Source of the DNA: Robiginitomaculum sp.
Lineage (GTDB): Bacteria; Pseudomonadota; Alphaproteobacteria; Caulobacterales; Maricaulaceae
Reading direction: 5' to 3'
NCBI GenBank assembly: GCA_026982415.1
Contig: JALSHE010000004.1
Coordinates: 1-35,206, forward strand
Length of the DNA: 35,206 bases
The translations under genes were made by a program, and so were the position numbers. Under the pieces are notes generated by a model. That model saw only the letters and a list, made by a program, of their open reading frames with translations, made no database searches and was not told where the DNA came from. Shown one piece after another: positions 12,488-20,377 of this stretch. Position 1 is the stretch's first letter, and each line of letters starts with the position of its first letter.

Positions 12488-13225
12488 CTATCTCGCATTG
12501 TCGTTGATATTGGCCTGGTATTCGTCGAAATCCACCATAGTGCCGATGATCTGTAGGTAGGCAATCAGGGCGTCCATTTCAGTGATCTCAGGCTGAGCGT
12601 CAAAATTGCGCACTTGCGCTTTGGGGTAACGCGCCAAGAATGCATCTATATCGTCGCTATCCGGATCTACTTGCGTGTATATATCGGCCTCAGCGAGCGC
12701 CACCATCTCGTCGGTATAAGGTTCGCCAATGGCTTTCTTGGCAGCCAAGTGTGCGCCGATAAGCTTAGCGTTCAGCTTTTTGTCGTTCAAGAAAGCATAG
12801 GGGGGCATCACAGAATCTGGAACGACGGCACGCGGGTTGGTTAGGTGAAATACATGCCAATCATCGGTATATTTACCGCCGACCCGTGCTAGGTCAGGCC
12901 CGGTACGTTTAGATCCCCACTGGAACGGACGGTCATACATGCTTTCCGCAGCCAGTGAATAATGTCCGTAACGCTCTATCTCGTCGCGCAGGGGGCGGAT
13001 CATTTGCGAATGGCACAAATAGCACCCCTCGCGGACATATATGTCTTGCCCTGCAAGCTCTAGGGGCGAGTAGGGACGCACACCTTCGACTTCTTCGATG
13101 GTGCTGTCGATGTAAAATAGTGGTGCGATTTGAACAATGCCGCCCACCATAACGGTTAGGAGGATACCAACCATCAGAGCGAAGGAGCGTGTTTCCATAA
13201 AATCATGAAGTTTTGATATTTTCAT
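12488..13225 (-). CDS. ccoO: cbb3-type cytochrome c oxidase subunit II, monoheme (CcoO)
   Basis: A 245-residue membrane-anchored monoheme cytochrome c. One N-terminal helix (about 16-38) is followed by the heme site REGCYLCHSQ (Cys68, Cys71, His72). The family-typical RYGHYSLAAESMYDRPFQWGSKRTGPDLAR segment spans about 86-115, and the distal-Met region SVMPPY follows. It relays electrons from CcoP to the CcoN heme b. It begins two bases after the ccoN stop, which suggests translational coupling. Confidence 0.97.
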   Translation of the reverse strand: MKISKLHDFMETRSFALMVGILLTVMVGGIVQIAPLFYIDSTIEEVEGVRPYSPLELAGQDIYVREGCYLCHSQMIRPLRDEIERYGHYSLAAESMYDRPFQWGSKRTGPDLARVGGKYTDDWHVFHLTNPRAVVPDSVMPPYAFLNDKKLNAKLIGAHLAAKKAIGEPYTDEMVALAEADIYTQVDPDSDDIDAFLARYPKAQVRNFDAQPEITEMDALIAYLQIIGTMVDFDEYQANINDNAR

Positions 13226-13227
13226 GT

Positions 13228-14910
13228 CTATTCTCCTAAAGCCAATTCGGGGATTGCATCGACCGCCGGTTTACGAGCCGTTGGTGCCTCGTCGGTAAGT
13301 GAAACCGCATCCCCCCTGCCTTTGATTGTTTGCCAGACATTGTATGCCATGACAAACATGCCGAGCAGATACATCGTACCGCCGACGGCACGGATAATAT
13401 AATAGGGGTGCATAGCTTTGACAGTTTCAATGAATGAATATTCCAAGAAACCAAGGTCGGTATAGGCGCGCCACATCAGGCCTTGCATAATACCACTGAC
13501 CCACATGGCGGTGATATAGAAAATAATCCCAATCGTGCTGAGCCAGAAATGCCATTCAACCATTTGTAACGAATACAAATTTTTCTTCTTCCACAGCCAA
13601 GGCACCATACAATACAGCGCACCAAAGGTCACCATACCGTTCCAGCCGAGCGCGCCCGCATGAACGTGACCAATAGTCCAGTCCGTGTAATGAGACAGGG
13701 CATTGATATAGCGTATAGCCATAAGCGGCCCTTCAAAGGTCGCCATGCCGTAGAAGGCAACAGAAACGGCGAGCAAGCGAAGAACCGGGTCAGTGCGGAG
13801 TTTATCCCAAGCACCCGATAGGGTCATCAATCCGTTAATCATGCCGCCCCAACTTGGCATCCATAACATGACCGAAAACACCATGCCCAAAGTCTGCGTC
13901 CATTGCGGCAAAGCCGTATAGTGCAAATGATGGGGGCCAGCCCAGATATAAATGAAGATAACCGTCCAGAAGTGGACTATGGACAAGCGGTAAGAGTAAA
14001 CCGGACGCTCGGCGCGTTTAGGGATGAAATAATACATCATACCAAGGAAGCCCGTGGTCAAAAAGAAACCCACCGCATTATGGCCATACCACCACTGGGT
14101 CATAGCGTTTTGTACGCCCGCCGCTAGTGAATAACTTTTCGCACCAAGCCAATCAACAGGCAGAGCCACATTGTTGACGATATGCAACATGGCAATGGTC
14201 ACGATAAAGGAAAGGTAGAACCAGTTGGACACATAAATATGCTTTTCTTTACGCTTAGCCAAAGTCATCATAAAGACGGCCAAATATGCCACCCAAACAA
14301 TGGTAAGCCAAATGTCCACATACCATTCAGGTTCGGCATATTCCTGCCCGTGGGTAATTCCCATGAGATAGCCTGTGCCAGCAATAACAAGCACTAATTG
14401 CCAGCCCCAAAATACGAACCAAGGCCACATACCGCCTGCCAGCCTGGTGCGGCATGTGCGCTGAACCGTATAAAATGAAGTCGCGATGAGCGCATTGCCG
14501 CCAAAGCCAAAAATCACGCCAGACGTATGCAAGGGGCGCAATCGTCCAAAGTTGAGCCAGGATAAGCCCGTGGCATCCATAATTTGCGGATAAGCCAATT
14601 GAAAAGCAATCAGCACCCCAATCGTCATACCAGCAACGCCCCAAATGATAGTAGCTATCACCCCAGCCTTGATGACATTGTCATCATATTCATAAGGGTT
14701 ATAGACAAATTTATTCTGCATAACGCCGTAGACAAGTGCAAAAATAGCCAAGGCGAAGGCAAATATATACATATAAGCATGGGGTTTAATCACCGGGTCA
14801 ACCCCGCGAGAGGCCACGAGAACTGCCCAGATAAAGCCGAGTACGCAAATAATCCCGATGGGTAGAATAGCCCCGTTGGCTCTTTTAATTATTGATGGAT
14901 TAACAGACAC
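13228..14910 (-). CDS. ccoN: cbb3-type cytochrome c oxidase catalytic subunit I (CcoN)
   Basis: A 560-residue heme-copper oxidase subunit of C-family type with about 12 helices; it reduces oxygen to water and pumps protons. His128 (RPLHTS) and His417 are the expected heme b ligands and His415 (GHVHAG) the heme b3 ligand. His277 (WYGHN), His327 and His328 (PHHLH) should bind CuB. Tyr321 (YIWAGP) is the helix VII tyrosine that cross-links to a CuB histidine. Most of these map onto Pseudomonas stutzeri CcoN with a constant offset of 70. The start is GTG at 14910, preceded by GGGGGA six bases away. It is first of the cco operon, with the divergent JmjC-like gene upstream. Confidence 0.98.
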   Translation of the reverse strand: MSVNPSIIKRANGAILPIGIICVLGFIWAVLVASRGVDPVIKPHAYMYIFAFALAIFALVYGVMQNKFVYNPYEYDDNVIKAGVIATIIWGVAGMTIGVLIAFQLAYPQIMDATGLSWLNFGRLRPLHTSGVIFGFGGNALIATSFYTVQRTCRTRLAGGMWPWFVFWGWQLVLVIAGTGYLMGITHGQEYAEPEWYVDIWLTIVWVAYLAVFMMTLAKRKEKHIYVSNWFYLSFIVTIAMLHIVNNVALPVDWLGAKSYSLAAGVQNAMTQWWYGHNAVGFFLTTGFLGMMYYFIPKRAERPVYSYRLSIVHFWTVIFIYIWAGPHHLHYTALPQWTQTLGMVFSVMLWMPSWGGMINGLMTLSGAWDKLRTDPVLRLLAVSVAFYGMATFEGPLMAIRYINALSHYTDWTIGHVHAGALGWNGMVTFGALYCMVPWLWKKKNLYSLQMVEWHFWLSTIGIIFYITAMWVSGIMQGLMWRAYTDLGFLEYSFIETVKAMHPYYIIRAVGGTMYLLGMFVMAYNVWQTIKGRGDAVSLTDEAPTARKPAVDAIPELALGE

Positions 14911-15008
14911 AGATATCCCCCTGCCTAAAGTGTAAAATTAGAATCAATATTACTAGTAGCCCTTATTTACATAAGTTCAACTTTATTCAGAACGTCAAAA
15001 CGTCGCAT

Positions 15009-15089
15009 GTGCAATGAGAACTGCGACAAAATTGCACCTTTTTGCCAAAAGGCGCGAGTTTTGCATGATTGTTAATAAATTTGTGCAAA
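15009..15089. promoter_or_regulatory. Two TTGCA inverted repeats in the ccoN / JmjC-like divergent promoter region
   Basis: The first is GTGCAAT (15009-15015), 15 bases, then ATTGCAC (15031-15037), a perfect 7-bp inverted repeat. The second is TTTGCA (15060-15065), 18 bases, then TGCAAA (15084-15089). Both share a TTGCA core and lie in the 232-bp divergent intergenic region. They look like paired half-sites for a dimeric regulator of one or both flanking genes. The regulator is unknown, and no good FNR/FixK box (TTGAT-N4-ATCAA) was found nearby. Confidence 0.4.
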
Positions 15090-15142
15090 TGTACCAAACA
15101 AAGAACGAGGCCAATTAAAGCTCTTAAACTGTGGAGGTGAAT

Positions 15143-16090
15143 ATGGATTTGATTAAAAATTGGGCAGAAGAAGACGCTCAAGACTATGGGAAAAGAGTCA
15201 TGATTGTTGAGCATATTCTCAATGATACGGGACTGTTTACCGATGAAGCCCTTGCGGAAATGCTGGATAACCAGCCTAACCATTTGATTGACTTTCAGTA
15301 TGTGGTCGACGAACCCGACTATCCAGATCGCCAGGTCACAGTAGATTTTTCGGGAGCTGACGGCGCAACTATGATTGCTGCTACCAAATCAGATTTGCCA
15401 ATCTGGATCAATGTGCGTGAAGTTATGAATGTCCAGCCTAAATACAAAAAAGTACTGGATCAGCTACACCGAGAATTGGAAAAATATACCGGAAAAAACA
15501 ATGATCGTGCCAATTGTCGCGGTGGTATCTTACTGTCAAGCAAGACAGCGCGCACACCATACCACGCCGATCCGACCATGACCCATTTATGGCATATACG
15601 CGGGCATAAAAAAGCCTGGGTCTACCCTAAAACGCCGGAATTTCTACCGGATGAAGCCTATGAAAGTATAATTTTAGGTGAGATTGATGAAGATATGCCG
15701 TGGACAGCGAAATTGGACGAGGGCGCAATTGTAGCACCAGCGGATTTGTACGGTGGGGAATTGGTTCTTTGGCCAATCCGTTCGCCGCACCGGGTTGAAA
15801 ATGTGACGTTTTGTGTGTCTATGGTTATGGAGTTTTCCACCAAAGCCAGTGCCTTCACCAATGCGGGTATGTTCATGAACGGCGTGTTGCGCCGCAAATA
15901 CGGGAAAAACCCAAGTTGGTATGATGCATCAGCTCCGGAAAAGTTGGTCAAAGCCATTATTGGGCGAACAATGCTGAAAATCGCAGGCCGCAAGGCGTAT
16001 CGCCGTAAAGACATGGTGCAGTACAAGTTAGTACAAGACGCCAAAGATTTCGTGCAGGCCGTCGCGACGCCATATGAACGGGTGCATTAG
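15143..16090 (+). CDS. JmjC/cupin-like putative Fe(II)-dependent oxygenase
   Basis: A 315-residue protein. ATG 15143 is chosen because GGAGGT (15133-15138) lies just upstream; the frame also holds a GTG at 15131. The core is a double-stranded beta-helix with His141-x-Asp143 (PYHADP) and His216 (SPHRVEN). That is the two-histidine, one-carboxylate iron triad of JmjC/2-oxoglutarate hydroxylases, and Lys156-157 (GHKKAWVYP) follows the first pair. The N-terminal 120 residues look helical and charged. The C-terminal 80 residues are basic. The substrate is unknown. It is divergent from ccoN, so a link to oxygen or the oxidase is possible but unproven. A metal-free cupin-like scaffold cannot be excluded. 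Confidence 0.75.
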   Translation: MDLIKNWAEEDAQDYGKRVMIVEHILNDTGLFTDEALAEMLDNQPNHLIDFQYVVDEPDYPDRQVTVDFSGADGATMIAATKSDLPIWINVREVMNVQPKYKKVLDQLHRELEKYTGKNNDRANCRGGILLSSKTARTPYHADPTMTHLWHIRGHKKAWVYPKTPEFLPDEAYESIILGEIDEDMPWTAKLDEGAIVAPADLYGGELVLWPIRSPHRVENVTFCVSMVMEFSTKASAFTNAGMFMNGVLRRKYGKNPSWYDASAPEKLVKAIIGRTMLKIAGRKAYRRKDMVQYKLVQDAKDFVQAVATPYERVH

Positions 16091-16129
16091 GCGGGTTTGA
16101 AAGGTGTTTTTAATATCTAGGGGGCGTAA

Positions 16130-16555
16130 ATCAGAGGGTCTATAAGCCGGGTTCTGTACACATTATGCCCAAAAGCATAATGGCGGCGACCATTCATCTG
16201 GGGTGCTGATTACTCAGCACCTCAAGCGACCAACCCGGGCAGCGACGTTCAAGCTCGCCGTGATGCCGCCCCTATTTGGTCTTGCTCCGGATGGGGGTTA
16301 CCATGCCCGCTTTGTTACCAAAACGGCGGTGCGCTCTTACCACACCCTTTCACCCTTACCACGCCAATAAAAATAGTGGCGGGCGGTTTGCTTTCTGTTG
16401 CACTTTCCCTAAGCGCATTGTTGCCAATACGCCCGCCGGTCGTTATCCGGCATCCTGCTTCAATGGAGCCCGGACTTTCCTCCCGCCCTCGCTAGGCTTC
16501 GGCGCGGCAAGCCCGCCATTGCATTAACGAAAGTAGGCGGTCGCCCGACCCTCTG
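16130..16555 (-). ncRNA. rnpB: RNase P RNA (type A)
   Basis: The catalytic RNA of RNase P, which trims tRNA 5' leaders. On the minus strand the universally conserved GGAGGAAAGTCCGGGCTCC is at 16483-16465. The partner core CCGGAGCAAGACC is at 16290-16278, and the 3' segment ACAGAACCCGGCTTATAG is at 16157-16140. The ends pair through CAGAGGGTC (5', near 16555) and GACCCTCTG (3', near 16132), giving about 424 nt. The hairpin TGCTGAGTAATCAGCA and the stem around CATTATGC/GCATAATG lie near the 3' side. The exact 3' end is estimated. Confidence 0.96.
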
Positions 16556-16563
16556 AATAAAGG

Positions 16564-16592
16564 CTTAGAGCAAATGTTTATGCTGAGGTCAA
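16564..16592 (-). promoter_or_regulatory. Predicted sigma-70-type promoter of rnpB
   Basis: On the minus strand, -35 TTGACC (16592-16587) and -10 TCTAAG (16569-16564) are separated by 17 bases. Transcription would start at about 16556, right at the conserved 5' end of RNase P RNA. That agreement supports the call. A perfect 14-bp palindrome TTGCAATATTGCAA (16596-16609) lies just upstream of the -35 box. Confidence 0.65.
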
Positions 16593-16595
16593 GGC

Positions 16596-16609
16596 TTGCA
16601 ATATTGCAA
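16596..16609. promoter_or_regulatory. Perfect 14-bp palindrome TTGCAATATTGCAA
   Basis: It sits between the rnpB promoter (minus strand) and the HxlR gene (plus strand). The half-site TTGCAAT shares its core with the inverted repeats at 15009-15037. It could be an operator for either gene. No regulator can be named from sequence alone. Confidence 0.4.
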
Positions 16610-16615
16610 TACCTA

Positions 16616-16640
16616 AGGTAGTGAGTACAAAATAAGTATT
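16616..16640 (+). promoter_or_regulatory. Possible HxlR operator, copy 1 of a repeated motif
   Basis: AGGTAGTGAGTACAA (16616-16630) runs into AAATAAGTATT. The 20-mer at 16621-16640 recurs at 17410-17429 with only two changes, and the 15-mer recurs at 21965-21979 with one change. This copy is 37 bp upstream of the HxlR-type gene. HxlR-family regulators commonly control their own promoters and bind GTAC-like or direct-repeat sites, so autoregulation is a reasonable inference. Confidence 0.45.
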
Positions 16641-16676
16641 TATAAATCCATATTTAACAGCATTGGGGGGGGATGT

Positions 16677-17180
16677 ATGGGCTGGTCAGACTTACTTAAG
16701 GATAAATCATCGCTTGCTACCGCCGTTAATTTGGTTGGCGATAGGTGGTCTTTATTATTGTTATCAGGTTGTTTTTTTGGTATCTGTCGGTTCAACCAAT
16801 TTGAGAGTTTTCTTGGTATTAATAGAAATTTGCTTTCATCAAGGTTAGACAAATTGGTTGAGTCGGGGCTTTTGGTGCGACACTTATATAATGAAAACCC
16901 AAAACGTTATGAATACCAACTGACCGATATTTCTCGTGAATTAAGGCCGATCATTACCGGGTTAGCTACATGGGGCGAGCGAAATTTTACAAAAGAAGAT
17001 GCGCCGTTCGCTATTGTTCATAAAGATTGCGAGCACAAAATAGATGTGGTCATTCATTGCGCTGAATGCGGTACACATGTCGGGAATGATGATATTGCGA
17101 CGAAAATCAACCCCGGAGCAGGGCCAGAAGCTATACGGTTGTTCGAAAATATGTCGGCAACTGCTAAAATAACAGATTAA
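16677..17180 (+). CDS. HxlR-family winged-helix transcriptional regulator
   Basis: A 167-residue DNA-binding protein. The N-terminal half is a classic HxlR winged helix: GDRWSLLLLSGCFFG (about 21-35), RFNQFESFLGINRNLLSSRLDKLVESGLL (recognition region, about 38-66) and the wing NPKRYEYQLTD (about 74-84). The C-terminal 65 residues add HKDCEHKIDVVIHCAECG, whose HxxC and CxxC could bind metal or sense redox state. Typical HxlR proteins are about 110-150 residues, so this tail is somewhat long. The start ATG 16677 follows a run of G bases (16665-16672). No target gene lies beside it, but related motifs are found elsewhere in the window. Confidence 0.88.
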   Translation: MGWSDLLKDKSSLATAVNLVGDRWSLLLLSGCFFGICRFNQFESFLGINRNLLSSRLDKLVESGLLVRHLYNENPKRYEYQLTDISRELRPIITGLATWGERNFTKEDAPFAIVHKDCEHKIDVVIHCAECGTHVGNDDIATKINPGAGPEAIRLFENMSATAKITD

Positions 17181-17306
17181 CTGCTATTTGGTATATACAT
17201 CCGTTACTAAATCAGTACTTAGGCCACCGGAATTTTGGTTTTTCGAATCATTATGAAATTGGGCTAAGCGTATAACGTTCCTCAAGAATGCAAAACTTGT
17301 CCCATA

Positions 17307-17569
17307 GGAAACGCGGCGGGTTACTGGTTGCCCCACATTAACCACACACTGCCGCGTTTCCAACTATTTTCAATAAGTTGGAAAAAACTTCTGTACTTAT
17401 CGTTTAACAGTGAGTACAAAAACAGTATTGGGAGGCTAGGTTCAACGGAACCACGCAATCCTGAAACAATAGCTTTGGATTTAACGTGCTCTAAAAGTGC
17501 GAATTCCAAAGTTCTAGAAGGCGCGGTGGAAACCTGGTTGCCCCACATCAACCCACAACCCCCGCGTCT
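17307..17569. repeat. Direct repeat pair, with a long hairpin in the first copy, in the HxlR-amidase gap
   Basis: This fills most of the 398-base gap between the regulator and the amidase. The 15-mer CTGGTTGCCCCACAT occurs at 17324-17338 and again at 17534-17548, exactly 210 bp apart in the same orientation. It is followed by similar (T/C)AACCCACA-like sequence. In copy 1 it lies in the loop of a perfect 11-bp stem, GGAAACGCGGC (17307-17317) with GCCGCGTTTCC (17351-17361). Copy 2 has a weaker GCGCGG/CCGCG flank. The exposed loop motif and conserved stem look like a structured RNA or a dispersed repeat unit. No convincing ORF is present. Confidence 0.55.
17410..17429 (+). promoter_or_regulatory. 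Copy 2 of the GTGAGTACAAAA...AGTATT motif
   Basis: Eighteen of 20 bases match the motif upstream of the HxlR gene (16621-16640). It lies between the two CTGGTTGCCCCACAT repeats. No annotated gene starts directly downstream, so if it is an operator it may control an unannotated RNA in this gap. Confidence 0.35.
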
Positions 17570-17578
17570 TCGCCTTTT

Positions 17579-18313
17579 CTATATACAGAATTTCTTCTTA
17601 TAGCGCACGAGTAGGCTAAGGGTTTCCATAGTTTGGACATCTATTATACCGTCTATTTTTGTAGGTCTGTAACGGCGTTGAAAAGCTTGAAGAGCGTTCA
17701 GCGTTTCATCGTCCATAGTTTCTGTTACTGCTACTCCGTAGCCAAGATAAGCAAGGGCAATTTGGATAGTGCGTATTTGCCGATTTGTCGCGTCCTTGCT
17801 GAATAATGTTCTTTGATCTGTAGTTTTTACATCCGGCCAAATACCAATCCCGGCATCGGCTAATATTGACCACGGAAATTTTTCGCCCGGATCTTGTTTG
17901 CGCCCTGGCGCAATATCGCTGTGGGCAACGACACCGAAGTCGGTGATAGAATTGCGCCGCATAACATCACGACTGAGCTTGATGACCGCTTGGATTTGTG
18001 TATCTGGAAAATCTGGTAGGCCAAAATCATGGCCACCATTGACAATTTCTATTCCGACGGATGCGGAGTTTATGTCGGTTTCTCCGCCCCACGCACTAAT
18101 GCCTGCATGCCAAGCGCGGCAGTTTTCTTCGACCAATTTAAAAATGCGCCCATCTTCCTCCACCATATAATGGGCGGCAACTTTTGCGGCAGGATCGCAC
18201 ATGCGTTCCAGAGCTGCCTTGCCGTTTTCCATACCAGTATAATGTAAAACCAATAAAGTCACAGGCAGTGTGCGTTTGTCGTGATTGGGTGAGGGGGTAT
18301 CAATAAATTTCAA
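17579..18313 (-). CDS. AmpD/AmiD-type N-acetylmuramoyl-L-alanine amidase with peptidoglycan-binding domain
   Basis: A 244-residue zinc amidase that cleaves the muramic acid-L-alanine bond of peptidoglycan fragments. The amidase_2 domain (about 1-150) shows zinc ligands His24 (LHYTGM), His131 (VVAHSD) and Asp141 (KQDPGEKFPW), with catalytic Glu89 in SVGIEIV. A PG_binding_1 domain follows (about 170-240, IQIALAYLGYGV...LQAFQRRYRPTKIDG). No signal peptide is seen, so a cytoplasmic recycling role is plausible. The start is TTG at 18313, chosen because the conserved DTPSPNHD N terminus begins right after it. The EamA permease gene ends 20 bp upstream on the same strand. Confidence 0.92.
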   Translation of the reverse strand: MKFIDTPSPNHDKRTLPVTLLVLHYTGMENGKAALERMCDPAAKVAAHYMVEEDGRIFKLVEENCRAWHAGISAWGGETDINSASVGIEIVNGGHDFGLPDFPDTQIQAVIKLSRDVMRRNSITDFGVVAHSDIAPGRKQDPGEKFPWSILADAGIGIWPDVKTTDQRTLFSKDATNRQIRTIQIALAYLGYGVAVTETMDDETLNALQAFQRRYRPTKIDGIIDVQTMETLSLLVRYKKKFCI

Positions 18314-18333
18314 GATGAGTGTTTCTTTCTTGC

Positions 18334-19206
18334 TTACAGGATCTCGGTTGGTGATTGTTTTTGCCGCTTGGCAATGACATAGACGCTGGCCAGAATAAAT
18401 ATTGCGCCGATTATCAGCTTCATGCCAAATGGTTCACCAAGAATAATCACACCCAATATAACGGCCCAGAACGGTGACATCAAGGTAAGGGGCACAATCA
18501 GCGTAACCTCATAGGTTTTTAAAAGTCTGAAATATTGCCCGTGGGCAAAAACAGAGGCTAGTAATGCTGTGTAAAGCACGCCGATGCTTAATTCAATCGG
18601 CGCAGCTTTTGCCGCCTCGATTTGCCCGGTTTCCAGGAGTAAGCTACCTAAACCGAGTGTTGGCACTGCCAATATTCCCATCCATGCCAAATATTGAAAT
18701 GGTCCTATATCACCAACACTTTTGATTAAGATAGCGCCAATGGATACGATCAGGAAGGCGATTGCTACATAAATGAGACCAATATCAAATGACATGCTAT
18801 TGGGGTTATACATAAGAACCATCACACCTATAAGTGCGCCGCAAATACCCAAACCGCGTGTGAGGCCAATTTTTTCATGTAAAAACATAACGGATAATAT
18901 TGTGGTAAAAGGAATCATCATTTGTGAGACAATTGCCGCTGCTCCGGCTGGTGCGGTCTTAAGCCCCGTATACAAAAAAGCCAAATGTAAGGCTCCTACG
19001 AAAAGCCCTGCCAAGCATAATTTTAAAAATTGTTTGGGAATAGGGAACAAAAACGGTGACATTAGTAAGGCCACTAAACTGAAACGTACAGCGGCAAAGA
19101 AAAGTGGCGGAAAGCCGAGATCACTCAGCATCCATTTAGACAAGACGAAATTTCCACCCCAAATTAGGCAGCATAGGCATAATATGAAAAAATCAAAGGC
19201 ACGCAT
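18334..19206 (-). CDS. DMT-superfamily EamA-type permease
   Basis: A 290-residue integral membrane protein with about ten helices in two EamA halves. The first (about 5-135) begins FFILCLCCLIWGGNFVLSKWML; the second (about 145-280) ends VIILGEPFGMKLIIGAIFILASVYVIAKRQK. Members move amino acids, nucleosides or other metabolites, usually outward, and the substrate cannot be read from sequence. It starts 42 bp downstream of the small membrane protein gene and precedes the amidase, all on the minus strand, so a transcription unit is possible. Confidence 0.9.
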   Translation of the reverse strand: MRAFDFFILCLCCLIWGGNFVLSKWMLSDLGFPPLFFAAVRFSLVALLMSPFLFPIPKQFLKLCLAGLFVGALHLAFLYTGLKTAPAGAAAIVSQMMIPFTTILSVMFLHEKIGLTRGLGICGALIGVMVLMYNPNSMSFDIGLIYVAIAFLIVSIGAILIKSVGDIGPFQYLAWMGILAVPTLGLGSLLLETGQIEAAKAAPIELSIGVLYTALLASVFAHGQYFRLLKTYEVTLIVPLTLMSPFWAVILGVIILGEPFGMKLIIGAIFILASVYVIAKRQKQSPTEIL

Positions 19207-19248
19207 ACTCCGCCTTAACGGGCAGGCAGGGGAATGGCTAGAACAATT

Positions 19249-19623
19249 TTAGTCGGTGTCAACGCTCCAGCCGTCTGGGGTTTTGTGCGCATCCAATACG
19301 GGGCCGGGCGCTTTGGGCTTTGAACTCTCGTCGCCAGGTGTGTTGGTTTTTGTGTCCCCAAAGCTTTGGCTATCAAAAGTTTGAAACGACCACATATTAC
19401 CAGTAGGGCGGAGAGGTTTGCCCAGAATTTTAGCGCGGAGCCAAAGCACGGCAAATGCTACGAAACCCAAAATAAGGATGCCAAGCACCACAAAAAGCGC
19501 AAATGCCGCCGAAGCTGCGAAGATGAAAAATCCGCCAATCGTTGCCGCAATCAAGAATAAAGCCCGAAACAGGGATTGAAATAAATTTTGCCCGTTACCG
19601 GGTAATGGGAATGTTTTTGTCAT
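19249..19623 (-). CDS. Hypothetical membrane protein
   Basis: A 124-residue protein of unrecognised family. A polar N terminus (MTKTFPLPGNGQNLFQSLF) leads into two closely spaced hydrophobic segments (about 20-40 and 42-63). A cytoplasmic-looking polar tail follows (about 64-124) with RAKILGKPLRP and a Pro/Lys/Asp-rich end. The architecture suggests a helical hairpin anchor. Upstream, the gap to 19823 holds a CtrA-type box serving the divergent YbjN gene. It may be cotranscribed with the permease. Confidence 0.75.
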   Translation of the reverse strand: MTKTFPLPGNGQNLFQSLFRALFLIAATIGGFFIFAASAAFALFVVLGILILGFVAFAVLWLRAKILGKPLRPTGNMWSFQTFDSQSFGDTKTNTPGDESSKPKAPGPVLDAHKTPDGWSVDTD

Positions 19624-19782
19624 AATACTCTATATGTCGTGCTTTCTACACCATTCGTCAAGGGCATAGAGGTGACAGTTTTGTCATAATGGGTATCTAC
19701 ACGCTTTTACGCCTTTCGAACAGCTACATATAGTTATCAACAGTAATTTAACCACAACATATTGCCAAATGAGGCCGTTTCA

Positions 19783-19797
19783 TTAACGTAACCTTAA
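19783..19797. promoter_or_regulatory. Perfect CtrA-type box TTAA-N7-TTAA
   Basis: TTAACGTAACCTTAA matches the Caulobacter-type CtrA recognition sequence (TTAA-N7-TTAA) exactly. It ends 26 bp upstream of the YbjN ATG. A CcrM methylation site GAATC follows at 19799-19803. CtrA is the cell-cycle master regulator of many alphaproteobacteria, so cell-cycle control of ybjN-proC, or of the divergent membrane protein, is a reasonable inference. Confidence 0.6.
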
Positions 19798-19823
19798 AGA
19801 ATCGCATATGCGTTAGGACTACG

Positions 19824-20369
19824 ATGAACTATTTGGAAGATATTATTGCTAAAACGGCGGGCCAACCTAGCCCGAAATTGGCTTCGGCTTGTGCTGTGCG
19901 CGGCAACCCTCTTGACGTTTTTGAACGCCTGTGCGTTGCAGATCATGTGGATTTTGAACGTGTGAATGTCAATGAAATCCATATTGCTTTGTCTGGGCTT
20001 TGGTGCGAGCATGATGTGACACTTGTTTGGAACACTCAACAAGAACAACTGGAGTTGTTTTTATTGTTTGATAGTCGGGCACCGGGGGGGCGGACAGATG
20101 ATATTTGCAGGCTTTTAACATTGCTTAACGAGCGCCTAGCCACAGGGCATTTTGATTTTTGGAATACCCATAATTCTCTGGTTTACCGCAACTCTTTGAA
20201 CCTAGCGGGCGCCGCCAAACTGATGATTGAGCAAGCAATGGCATTGTTAGCTGGTGCATTAGAAGCTGCAGAGCGCGGTTACCCGGCTTGTCAATATGTG
20301 GTTTGGGCAGGAAAAACCCCCGAAGATGCATTGGATACGGCCTTGCTAGATTTAGCCGCCCATGGTTAA
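19824..20369 (+). CDS. YbjN-domain protein
   Basis: A 181-residue YbjN-family protein (putative sensory-transduction or chaperone-like fold; molecular role unsettled). The alphaproteobacterial form is seen, with DVFERLCVADHVDFERVNVNEIHIALSGLWC (about 32-63), LVWNTQQEQLELFLLFD (about 70-87) and a C-terminal helix around MIEQAMALLAGALEAAERG. No signal peptide. It ends 8 bp before proC, a linkage common in alphaproteobacteria, and the two are likely one operon under the CtrA-like box. Confidence 0.85.
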   Translation: MNYLEDIIAKTAGQPSPKLASACAVRGNPLDVFERLCVADHVDFERVNVNEIHIALSGLWCEHDVTLVWNTQQEQLELFLLFDSRAPGGRTDDICRLLTLLNERLATGHFDFWNTHNSLVYRNSLNLAGAAKLMIEQAMALLAGALEAAERGYPACQYVVWAGKTPEDALDTALLDLAAHG

Positions 20370-20377
20370 ATGCACTT

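Noticed and set aside
14911-15142. FNR/FixK box upstream of ccoN
   Set aside because: The best candidates (TTACATAAGTTCAA at 14967-14980; AAAATTAGAATCAA ending at 14947) match too few positions of TTGAT-N4-ATCAA.
17321-17551. Minus-strand frame beginning MMWGNQ and ending MWGNQ
   Set aside because: The matching ends are the two CTGGTTGCCCCACAT repeats read in frame (210 bp is a multiple of three), not evidence of a protein. There is no good ribosome site.
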